From Mycobacterium mantenii (lineage in GTDB: Bacteria; Actinomycetota; Actinomycetes; Mycobacteriales; Mycobacteriaceae), in NCBI RefSeq assembly GCF_010731775.1, contig NZ_AP022590.1, forward strand, positions 3,968,001 through 4,032,000: a stretch of 64,000 nt of DNA, given 5' to 3'. This document shows, piece by piece, positions 1 to 6,899 of the stretch. The notes under the pieces were generated by a model. It worked only from the letters and a program-made list of their open reading frames with translations. It was not told the origin of the DNA and did no database searches. The translations under genes were made by a program, and so were the position numbers. Position 1 is the first letter of the stretch, and each line of letters begins with the position of its first letter.

Positions 1-430
1 GGTTGTCGCCCAGACCAATGGGGGCGTCGGAGGTGGTGTCCACGCCGCCGGCGGCGGCCACCTCGTAGCGGCCCGCCGCGATGCCCTCGGCGGCGGCGAC
101 GGCCGCCTGCAGCCCGGTCCCGCAGGCCTGCTGTAGATCGAACGCGGGGGTGTACGACGACAGCTGCGAGCCCAGCACACACTCGCGTGTCAGGTTGAAG
201 TCCCGGCTGTGCTTGAGCACGGCGCCGCCGACCACGACGCCCAGCCGTTCGCCCACCAGCCCGAAGCGATCCACCAGCCCACCCAGTGCGGCGGTGAACA
301 TGTCCTGGTTGGACGCCTCCGCGTAGGCACCGTCCGACCGAGCGAACGGGATGCGGTTGCCGCCCAGGACGGCCACCCGTCGCCGCTCGGAACTGCGCTG
401 CTTGCTTGCCTCGGAACTTGCAGGGGCCAC
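1..430 (-). CDS. fadA2: Thiolase FadA2, N-terminal part (truncated by window edge)
   Basis: The first 143 residues of a thiolase (acetyl-CoA acetyltransferase family), which cleaves or condenses 3-ketoacyl-CoA. The nucleophile region QQACGTGLQAA carries the acyl-accepting cysteine, followed by the glycine-rich AAAGGVDTTSDAP stretch. I chose the GTG at 430 because GGAGAT lies about 6 nt upstream and the product begins like mycobacterial FadA2 (Rv0243). An ATG at 437 is out of frame. The gene is divergent from fabG4 across 152 bp that contain a palindromic operator, so both arms are probably co-regulated. The C-terminal half with the second catalytic cysteine lies outside the window. Confidence 0.88.
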   Translation of the reverse strand, partial: MAPASSEASKQRSSERRRVAVLGGNRIPFARSDGAYAEASNQDMFTAALGGLVDRFGLVGERLGVVVGGAVLKHSRDFNLTRECVLGSQLSSYTPAFDLQQACGTGLQAAVAAAEGIAAGRYEVAAAGGVDTTSDAPIGLGDN

Positions 431-500
431 TATTCATCTCCGTGCTTGTGCGGTCTATCGGTTTGGGAACCGCCCGTCTGGGGCCATACTACCCACTGTT

Positions 501-516
501 CTTACTCTGCAGTAAG
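501..516. promoter_or_regulatory. Inverted repeat, candidate TetR operator in fadA2/fabG4 promoter
   Basis: CTTACT-CTGC-AGTAAG has perfect 6-bp arms and a 4-bp centre, and sits in the 152-bp divergent region between fadA2 and fabG4. A near-identical site (one arm mismatch) occurs at 4955-4970, just upstream of the TetR gene that starts at 4930. I infer that this TetR binds both sites. Confidence 0.55.
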
Positions 517-582
517 TTCGTCCTCGATACGGTTGTGCTGTAGGCATCCCCCGACTTCGTAAGAACATGGAAGGTAGCTCCG

Positions 583-1947
583 GTGGCTCCCAAGGCTTCG
601 TCCGATCTGTTCTCTCAGATCGTCAATTCCGGTCCTGGATCGTTTCTCGCCAAGCAGCTCGGCGTTCCCCAACCCGAGACGCTGCGCCGCTACCGGGCCG
701 GTGAACCGCCACTGGCCGGGGCCCTGCTGATCGGCGGGGAGGGCAGGGTCGTCGAACCGCTGCGCGCGGCACTGGACGCCGACTACGACCTGGTGGGCAA
801 CAACCTGGGCGGTCGGTGGGCCGACAAGTTCGGCGGCCTGGTGTTCGATGCCACCGGCATCAACACACCGGAGGGACTCAAGGGGTTGTACGAGTTCTTC
901 ACCCCGCTGCTGCGCAATCTGGGCCATTGCGCGCGGGTGGCGGTGGTCGGCACCACGCCCGACGCGGCCGCCAGCCCGCACGAGCGGATCGCACAGCGCG
1001 CGCTGGAGGGCTTCACCCGTTCGCTGGGCAAGGAGCTGCGCAACGGCACCACGGTGGCGCTGGTGTACCTGTCGCCGGACGCCAAACCCGCTGCGACGGG
1101 CCTGGAATCGACGATGCGGTTCATTCTGTCGGCCAAGTCCGCCTACGTCGACGGCCAGGTCTTCTACGTTGGGGAGGCGGACTCCACGCCCCCGGCCGAC
1201 TGGGACCGCCCGCTGGACGGCAAGGTCGCCATCGTGACCGGCGCGGCCCGGGGAATCGGTGCGACGATCGCCGACGTGTTCGCCCGCGACGGCGCACGCG
1301 TGGTCGCGATCGACGTCGAATCGGCCGCCGAGGCGCTGGCCGAGACGGCCAGCCGGGTCGGCGGCACCCCGCTGTGGCTCGACGTCACCGCCCCCGACGC
1401 CGTCGACAAGGTCACCGAACACCTGCGCGAGCACCACGGCGGGCGCGCCGACGTCCTGGTCAACAACGCCGGCATCACCCGCGACAAGCTGTTGGCCAAC
1501 ATGGACGACGCCCGCTGGGACGCCGTCCTGGCCGTCAATCTGCTTGCCCCCCTTCGCGTTACCGAAGGGCTGGTAGGCAACGGCACGCTCGGCGAAGGCG
1601 GCCGGGTGATCGGCCTGTCGTCCATGGCCGGCATCGCCGGCAACCGCGGCCAGACCAACTACGCGACGACCAAGGCCGGGATGATCGGCCTTACCCAGGC
1701 GCTGGCCCCGGAGCTCTACGACAAGGGCATCACGATCAACGCCGTCGCACCGGGGTTCATCGAAACCCAGATGACGGCCGCCATTCCGCTGGCCACCCGC
1801 GAGGTCGGCCGTCGGATGAACTCGTTGCTGCAGGGCGGCCAGCCGGTCGATGTCGCGGAGACCATCGCCTACTTCGCCAGCCCGGCGTCAAATGCGGTGA
1901 CGGGTAACGTCATTCGCGTCTGCGGCCAGGCCATGTTGGGCGCCTAG
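583..1947 (+). CDS. fabG4: High-molecular-weight 3-oxoacyl reductase FabG4
   Basis: A 454-residue short-chain dehydrogenase that reduces 3-oxoacyl thioesters with NADH, the same length as M. tuberculosis FabG4 (Rv0242c). Residues 1-210 form the N-terminal flavodoxin-like domain typical of the large FabG class. The catalytic SDR domain starts near residue 212 with the cofactor motif TGAARGIG, and the triad Ser347, Tyr360 and Lys364 can be read directly (YATTK). The GTG start has GGAAGG about 9 nt upstream. htdX follows after 25 bp, so the pair can perform two consecutive steps of a FAS-II-like or reverse beta-oxidation cycle. Confidence 0.93.
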   Translation: MAPKASSDLFSQIVNSGPGSFLAKQLGVPQPETLRRYRAGEPPLAGALLIGGEGRVVEPLRAALDADYDLVGNNLGGRWADKFGGLVFDATGINTPEGLKGLYEFFTPLLRNLGHCARVAVVGTTPDAAASPHERIAQRALEGFTRSLGKELRNGTTVALVYLSPDAKPAATGLESTMRFILSAKSAYVDGQVFYVGEADSTPPADWDRPLDGKVAIVTGAARGIGATIADVFARDGARVVAIDVESAAEALAETASRVGGTPLWLDVTAPDAVDKVTEHLREHHGGRADVLVNNAGITRDKLLANMDDARWDAVLAVNLLAPLRVTEGLVGNGTLGEGGRVIGLSSMAGIAGNRGQTNYATTKAGMIGLTQALAPELYDKGITINAVAPGFIETQMTAAIPLATREVGRRMNSLLQGGQPVDVAETIAYFASPASNAVTGNVIRVCGQAMLGA

Positions 1948-1972
1948 CAAAGAGGCTGTCGAGGAGAACGCC

Positions 1973-2815
1973 ATGAACCAGCCAAGCGGCCTGAAAAACA
2001 TGCTGCGCGCGGCCGCCGGGGCCCTGCCGGTAGTGTCCCGCGGCAGCGACCTGCCCACCCGCACGGTGACCGTCGAGGAACTGCCCATCGACCGCACCAA
2101 CGTGGCCGAGTATGCGGGGGTCACCGGTCTGCGCTACGGCAACCACGTGCCGCTGACCTATCCGTTCGCGCTAACGTTTCCGGCGCTGATGTCGCTGGTG
2201 ACCGGGTTCGACTTCCCTTTCGCCGCAATGGGATCGGTACACACCGAAAACCACATCACGCAGTACCGCCCGATCGCGGTCACCGACACGGTCGGCGTGC
2301 GCGTGCACGCCGAGAACCTGCGCGAGCACCGCAAGGGCCTGCTGGTCGATCTGGTGACCGACGTCAACGTCGGCAACGACACCGCCTGGCATCAGGTGAC
2401 GACCTTCCTGCACCAGCAGCGGACCAGCCTGTCCGACGAGCCCAAGCCGCCACCGCAGAAGCAGCCCAAGCTGCCACCGCCGTCCACCGTGCTGCGGATC
2501 AGCCCGGCGCTGATCCGGCGCTACGCCGACGTCGGCGGGGACCACAACCCGATCCACACCAACTCGGTCGCGGCCAAGCTGTTCGGATTCCCTTCCGTGA
2601 TCGCGCACGGAATGTTCAGTGCCGCAGCAGTATTGGCCAATATCGAGGCGCAAATCCCCGACGCGGTGCGCTATTCGGTGCGGTTCGGCAAGCCGGTGGT
2701 GCTGCCCGCGACCACCGGGCTCTACATCGACGAACACGATGGCGGCTGGGACATTTCGCTGCGCAACATCGCCAAGGGATACCCGCACCTGACCGGCACG
2801 GTGCGCCCGCTCTAG
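1973..2815 (+). CDS. htdX: 3-hydroxyacyl-thioester dehydratase HtdX (MaoC family)
   Basis: A 280-residue double-hotdog hydratase/dehydratase interconverting (R)-3-hydroxyacyl and trans-2-enoyl thioesters. The hydratase-2 motif YADVGGDHNPIH begins at residue 184 and gives catalytic Asp190 and His195. The length matches Rv0241c. The ATG has GAGGAGAA just upstream, and the gene follows fabG4 by 25 bp in an evident operon. The stop codon TAG (2813-2815) is embedded in the first unit of the downstream 55-bp repeat array. Confidence 0.92.
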   Translation: MNQPSGLKNMLRAAAGALPVVSRGSDLPTRTVTVEELPIDRTNVAEYAGVTGLRYGNHVPLTYPFALTFPALMSLVTGFDFPFAAMGSVHTENHITQYRPIAVTDTVGVRVHAENLREHRKGLLVDLVTDVNVGNDTAWHQVTTFLHQQRTSLSDEPKPPPQKQPKLPPPSTVLRISPALIRRYADVGGDHNPIHTNSVAAKLFGFPSVIAHGMFSAAAVLANIEAQIPDAVRYSVRFGKPVVLPATTGLYIDEHDGGWDISLRNIAKGYPHLTGTVRPL

Positions 2816-2999
2816 TGCTGACGGTGGCGACCCGCTTCGCCCGGCTCCGCCGCGCTCGCGATCGCTCTAGTGCTGACGGTGGCGACCCGCTTCGCCCGGC
2901 TCCGCCGCGCTCGCGATCGCTCTAGTGCTGACGGTGGCGACCCGCTTCGCCCGGCTCTGCCGCGCTCGCGATCGCCACTGTGCTGACGGTGGCGACCCA
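2811..2999. repeat. MIRU-like tandem array, 55-bp unit, about 3.4 copies
   Basis: Units start at 2811, 2866 and 2921 (period 55) with a partial fourth from about 2976. The core reads GGTGGCGACCCGCTTCGCCC followed by a Cys/Arg-type GC stretch and CGCGATCG. It is the reverse complement of the units at 47586. Each unit carries a TAGTG stop/start overlap, as in mycobacterial interspersed repetitive units. The array runs from the htdX stop to the clc stop, between convergent genes. Confidence 0.85.
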
Positions 3000-4253
3000 C
3001 TAGCCCGCGTGCGTCGAACCGCGGCCCTGGGCAAGGACTTTCAGACCATGTGCGCCCGTCGCGGTCAACAGGAAAAGCAGGAACAGCCACAGCGGTGGCC
3101 GGGCGAGTTCCCAGACGAAGATCGCCGCCCAGATCGGCGAGCCCTGGGTCACCGCGAGCACTCCTGCGGCCCCCGCCAGCGATACCGCCGGCACGTGCAG
3201 GTGCGTCCCGGTCGCCCAGTTGATCATCAACACCACCGCCGCCCCGGCGGCGGCGCCGGTGGCCAGCGAGGGCGTCAGCAGTCCGCCGGCCCCGCCAGCG
3301 CGCAAAAACAACGCGGTCAGTAGGGGTTTGAGCACCAGAATCGCGAGTGCCGCCGCCAGGGTCATGTCGCTGGCCAGGCTGACCGTCAGGATGCTGCGGC
3401 CGTTGCCGGGCAATTCGGGCCACCAATGCGAACAAATGCCCATCACCAATCCCGCCCCCGCGAGCGCGGGGATCAGCACCGGGGTCCGAATCTGGCGGAC
3501 CGGTCGCGCCGCGGTCGTCAACCGGTTGAACGCCAGGCCCACCGCGAGAGCCACCGGCGCCAGCAACAAGCCATGCGCGGTCAGCAGATAGGTGGATTCC
3601 CCGGTCGGCCACTGCAGGTTGGGCTGATCGCGGGTGATGGCCGATCCGACGGCGACCGCCAGACCGGAGGAAAGAAACGCCGCACCCACCGCCCGCGGCT
3701 GCCAGGTGTTGAGCAAAATCCGGATCGAGAACAGCGCACCGGCCAGCGGGACCGCATACACCGCGCCCAGCCCGGCACCCGCGGCGCAGGCCAGCAGAAC
3801 CTCGCGGTCGCGCGGTGAGAGCCGCTTGAGCCATCCGGTTCCCAAATCGCCTAGCGCTGCGGCGAATTGACGCGGGGCGCCTTCTCGCCCGAGGGAGGCC
3901 CCCGCTCCGACGAGCAGCACCTGCAGCATGGCGTCGATGCTCCAGGAAAGCCACGGCACGGGTTCGTGGCGGGCGATGGTCTGCGCCAGCGGGGGCACCT
4001 CGGCCCGGCGCCGCAGCAGCCACCACCCCAGGCCCGCCACAGCGGCGCCGATCATCGGGCTCACGACGCGCCGGATCGGGCTGCTGGCGGCCACCCCGGT
4101 CAGCAACGCGCCGAAACTGTAGTTGTACGTGGCGTGCTGGACGACGCGCAGCACGTACATTGTCGCCAATCCGGCGACTCCGGCGAGCAACCCGACGATG
4201 ATCACCGCACAAAAGAAGTCGAGGCTGCCGCGGTCCGAGCCGGGCGCGCTCAT
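3000..4253 (-). CDS. ClC-family chloride channel/transporter
   Basis: A hydrophobic protein of 417 residues with about ten membrane segments. GASLGREGAPRQ is the ClC gating-glutamate region (canonical GREGP, here with an extra Ala before Pro), and GGLLTPSLATGA matches the second selectivity-filter region. The ATG at 4253 is preferred because AGGTGG lies 6 nt upstream and covers the alternative GTG at 4262. It follows the TetR gene by about 26 bp on the same strand and is probably co-transcribed. In M. tuberculosis this position holds vapBC24 instead (recalled synteny). Ion selectivity and channel versus exchanger mode cannot be read from the sequence. Confidence 0.82.
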   Translation of the reverse strand: MSAPGSDRGSLDFFCAVIIVGLLAGVAGLATMYVLRVVQHATYNYSFGALLTGVAASSPIRRVVSPMIGAAVAGLGWWLLRRRAEVPPLAQTIARHEPVPWLSWSIDAMLQVLLVGAGASLGREGAPRQFAAALGDLGTGWLKRLSPRDREVLLACAAGAGLGAVYAVPLAGALFSIRILLNTWQPRAVGAAFLSSGLAVAVGSAITRDQPNLQWPTGESTYLLTAHGLLLAPVALAVGLAFNRLTTAARPVRQIRTPVLIPALAGAGLVMGICSHWWPELPGNGRSILTVSLASDMTLAAALAILVLKPLLTALFLRAGGAGGLLTPSLATGAAAGAAVVLMINWATGTHLHVPAVSLAGAAGVLAVTQGSPIWAAIFVWELARPPLWLFLLFLLTATGAHGLKVLAQGRGSTHAG

Positions 4254-4279
4254 TCGGGCCACCTGAACGAATCTAGGGG

Positions 4280-4930
4280 CTAGTCGCCGACGGCGTCCGA
4301 GCCGGCCGCCTCGGGCTGGGCCGCCGCCGCTTCCCGTTCCGCCGGTGAGCCCTTGAGGCCGTACCAGAACAGGTCGATCATCAGCTGGGCCGCCTCGTCG
4401 ACGTCGACGTCGCCGGTGCTGAGCCGATTGGCGACAGCCTCGCCCGCGCCCACCAGGGCCACGGCCATCATCTCGTGCTCGCGCTCGGAGCGCGGGTTGC
4501 GGCTGCCCGCCCGCATCAGGCCGGCCACCAGGTCGATGATCTGCTCGCGCCCCTCACGGACCATGTGGGCGAACGCCTGCGAGCTGGTCGCCTGGGTGTA
4601 CATCACGATCCAGGACGCCCGGTTGGCGTCGATGTAGCGCATGAACGACGCGATGGTGTTGCGCAGCATGTCGTTCGGGCTCTGCTCGAAATCGATGTCG
4701 GCGCGCACCACGTCGATGAATCGGCTCATCTCCCGGTTCAGGCAGGCGCCGAACAGGTCTTCCTTGGAGCCGTAGTACAGGTACAGCATCGGCTTGGAGA
4801 TCTGCGCCTCGGCGGCGATGGCGTCCATCGAGGTCTCGTGATAGCCGTTGACCGAGAACATCTGCACGGCGGCGTCGAGCATCTGCTGTTCGCGGACGGC
4901 ACGCGGTAACCGCTTGGTACCACCCGCCAT
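4280..4930 (-). CDS. TetR-family regulator (Rv0238-like)
   Basis: A 216-residue regulator with an N-terminal helix-turn-helix (MDAIAAEAQISKPMLYLYYG) and a ligand-binding C-terminal domain, close to recalled Rv0238. An upstream ATG at 4963 would add 11 residues but would put the coding region inside the palindrome at 4955-4970. The ATG at 4930 has a good GGAGAGG site and matches the M. tuberculosis start, so I use it. It lies downstream of lpqI (61-bp gap) and upstream of clc. Autoregulation is inferred from the palindrome. Confidence 0.88.
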   Translation of the reverse strand: MAGGTKRLPRAVREQQMLDAAVQMFSVNGYHETSMDAIAAEAQISKPMLYLYYGSKEDLFGACLNREMSRFIDVVRADIDFEQSPNDMLRNTIASFMRYIDANRASWIVMYTQATSSQAFAHMVREGREQIIDLVAGLMRAGSRNPRSEREHEMMAVALVGAGEAVANRLSTGDVDVDEAAQLMIDLFWYGLKGSPAEREAAAAQPEAAGSDAVGD

Positions 4931-4954
4931 CGCTTGCCTCTCCAGCCCGTCGAT

Positions 4955-4970
4955 CTGACTCAAGAGTAAG
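4955..4970. promoter_or_regulatory. Palindrome upstream of tetR, candidate autoregulatory operator
   Basis: CTGACT-CAAG-AGTAAG has 6-bp arms with one mismatch and a 4-bp centre. It has the same architecture and the same AGTAAG arm as the site at 501-516. It sits 25 bp upstream of the chosen tetR start codon. Confidence 0.5.
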
Positions 4971-4991
4971 CAATGTGGCCCGCGATCACCG

Positions 4992-6146
4992 CTAGTGCCC
5001 GCAGGTCGGGCTGCGGCCCTTCATCGTCGCGACCCGCACCAGCGACTCGTCGACCTGCTTGGCCGGCAGGTCGCCGGACGCCACCGCCTGTTGCAATCGG
5101 TCGAGGACCGCCGGCACCTCGTCGGTGGTGACCCACAGCGCCACGTCAACGCCGGCCCGCAGGCTGCGCAGCACGGCCTCCGCTACCCCGTACCGGTCGG
5201 AGATGGCGGCCATGCTGGACAGGTCGTCACTGAACACCGGGCCGGTGAATGGCGGGCCCTTATAGCCGACCCCGTTGCGCAGCAGCTGCACCGCATCGGG
5301 ACTCAGGCTGGCCGGGGCGTCGCCGGTGAGACCGGGAACCTGCAGGTGGCCCACCATGACCCCGACAGGCGGCACGGCCACCAGGGTCCGGTACGGCACC
5401 AGATCGTTGTTCTGCAGGGCATCCAGCGGCGGTGTGACGACGCCCCCGGTGTGCGAGTCGCCGGAGCCGTGCCCGTGGCCGGGGAAGTGTTTGAGCACCG
5501 GCATCAGCCCCGCCTCCCGCAGGCCCTGCGCATAGGCACCGGCGTAGTCGGTGACCTTGGCCGGATCGGCGCTGAACGAACGGTTGCCGATCACGGCGTC
5601 GTCGGGCTCGTCGCTGACGTCGACGACGGGCGCAAAGTCGACGGTGATGCCCAGGTCGTGCATCTTCCTGCCGCGGTCGGCGGCCAGGTCATGGACCTGC
5701 TGAACCGTTTGTGTCTGCGCCAGCTCGCGAGGCGACGGCGAGGTCCCGATCAGCGACTTCAACCGCGAGACCCGCCCGCCCTCTTCGTCGACGCTGACGG
5801 CCAGCGGCAGCGGTCCCGCCTTGGCGGAGATGTCGGCCAGCGGGCCGTTGAAGATCGACAGGTCCGTCCAGCTGCCGATGAAGATGCCGCCGACGTGGTA
5901 GCCGTTGACGACCGCCCGGGCGTCGTCGGCGTTCTTGACACCGACCATCAACAGTTGGGCGAGCTTGTCCCGGATTCCCATCGTGGCCGGAACCGCCGTC
6001 GGGTCGGCGCACACCGGCGGCGCCGGCGGAGCGGCCACCGGCTTGCTCGACGTCGACGAACGGGCCGGAGGCGCGGCGTGGTGGCCGCAACCGGCCACCA
6101 GCACCGCCGCGGCTGCGAGCACGGCGAAGGTGCGCGAAAATGCCAT
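4992..6146 (-). CDS. lpqI: Lipoprotein beta-N-acetylglucosaminidase LpqI (GH3)
   Basis: A 384-residue glycoside hydrolase family 3 protein of the NagZ type, which releases N-acetylglucosamine during cell-wall recycling. A signal peptide ends in the lipobox LVAGC with lipidated Cys20, so the enzyme is anchored outside the membrane. The NagZ histidine motif KHFPGHGHGSGDSH starts at residue 219, and the nucleophile region SDDLSSMAA follows further on. Length and sequence match recalled Rv0237. It is divergent from the DUF2613 pair. Confidence 0.92.
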   Translation of the reverse strand: MAFSRTFAVLAAAAVLVAGCGHHAAPPARSSTSSKPVAAPPAPPVCADPTAVPATMGIRDKLAQLLMVGVKNADDARAVVNGYHVGGIFIGSWTDLSIFNGPLADISAKAGPLPLAVSVDEEGGRVSRLKSLIGTSPSPRELAQTQTVQQVHDLAADRGRKMHDLGITVDFAPVVDVSDEPDDAVIGNRSFSADPAKVTDYAGAYAQGLREAGLMPVLKHFPGHGHGSGDSHTGGVVTPPLDALQNNDLVPYRTLVAVPPVGVMVGHLQVPGLTGDAPASLSPDAVQLLRNGVGYKGPPFTGPVFSDDLSSMAAISDRYGVAEAVLRSLRAGVDVALWVTTDEVPAVLDRLQQAVASGDLPAKQVDESLVRVATMKGRSPTCGH

Positions 6147-6257
6147 CGGGCCATGCTTTCACGGCGGGCGTTTCGCGCCCGGCTCCAGGGGGCATCAACG
6201 GTACGTTGCTGATCAGGGGGGCTGCGTGCCCAACTGACTGGCAGGGAGGAGCCAGCG

Positions 6258-6461
6258 ATGACCGGTTTCACCTTGGCGGCCGCGGTCAGCATCGCGGTGG
6301 GCTTGTCCGTCGGGGTCGCGGCGACCGTCGGGATCACGCTCGCCGTGGCGGACCATAGCCTGGTGCCGGTGCCGAGCCTGCAGCGCCCTGCGCTTCCGGC
6401 CGGGCCCTATCAGGTGGAATACGGCGACCGCTGCTGGCACGGGCACTGTCTCCACTGGTGA
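6258..6461 (+). CDS. Small membrane/secreted DUF2613-like protein with CWHGHCLHW tail
   Basis: A 67-residue protein with one N-terminal hydrophobic segment (about residues 5-30) and a short polar tail. GGAGGAG lies about 6 nt before the ATG, which supports translation. The tail contains VEYGDR, matching RVEYGNRS at the end of the next gene, then adds CWHGHCLHW. I read it as a paralogue of the DUF2613 protein (Rv0236A) encoded 90 bp downstream. The extra Cys/His residues could bind a metal or form a disulfide; no function is known to me. Confidence 0.7.
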   Translation: MTGFTLAAAVSIAVGLSVGVAATVGITLAVADHSLVPVPSLQRPALPAGPYQVEYGDRCWHGHCLHW

Positions 6462-6550
6462 CCGGCGACCCGGTCGGCCGGCGCTCTTCTGCTAGGTTGG
6501 CGTCAGGTTGAACCTCAACGACCAAAACCCCGAAAATTCAGGAGCCGTCG

Positions 6551-6724
6551 ATGAACCGGATCGTTGCGCCCGCCGCAGCCAGCGTTGTGGTTGGCCTGTT
6601 GCTCGGCGCGGCGGCGATCTTCGGGGTCACCTTGATGGTCCAGCAAGACACGAAGCCGCCACTTCCCGGGGGCGATCCGCAGTCGTCAGTGCTCAACCGG
6701 GTCGAGTACGGCAACCGTAGCTAG
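6551..6724 (+). CDS. Small secreted DUF2613 protein (Rv0236A-like)
   Basis: A 57-residue protein with a signal-anchor-like hydrophobic segment (about residues 8-30) and a short C-terminus ending RVEYGNRS. AGGAG precedes the ATG by about 7 nt. It matches the recalled small secreted protein Rv0236A, which sits directly before aftD in M. tuberculosis. Its stop overlaps the start of a degenerate MIRU-like stretch. Conserved linkage suggests a role near AftD in the envelope, but this is unproven. Confidence 0.85.
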   Translation: MNRIVAPAAASVVVGLLLGAAAIFGVTLMVQQDTKPPLPGGDPQSSVLNRVEYGNRS

Positions 6725-6827
6725 CGGCGATCGCAAACGCGGCCGTGGCGATCGCAAGCGCGACGTAGCCGGAGGCAGCGGGTCGCCATTACAGGACGAA
6801 GCCGGGCGCAGCGCGTCGCCGCCATCG
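6723..6827. repeat. Degenerate MIRU-like repeat between DUF2613 gene and aftD
   Basis: One recognisable unit (6744-6795, beginning GTGGCGATCGCAAGCGCG) is flanked by partial units on both sides. It is the same family and orientation as the 57-bp units at 47586 but much more diverged. It fills the interval where the aftD start would be expected. Confidence 0.6.
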
Positions 6828-6899
6828 GATTCAGCGGCGAGCACGGGCACCGGCGCGCCGGTCTCGAGTTCGCCGGTCGCACCCGTTTCGCGCCGGTGG

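Noticed and set aside
2811..2999. CRISPR array
   Set aside because: Units are directly abutting 55-bp repeats without unique spacers, and no cas gene is present; the same holds for the array at 47586.
2812..4212. 466-codon minus-strand frame overlapping the repeat array and clc
   Set aside because: It is a shifted frame of the clc gene; its Arg/Gly-rich sequence has no membrane segments, while the true frame does.
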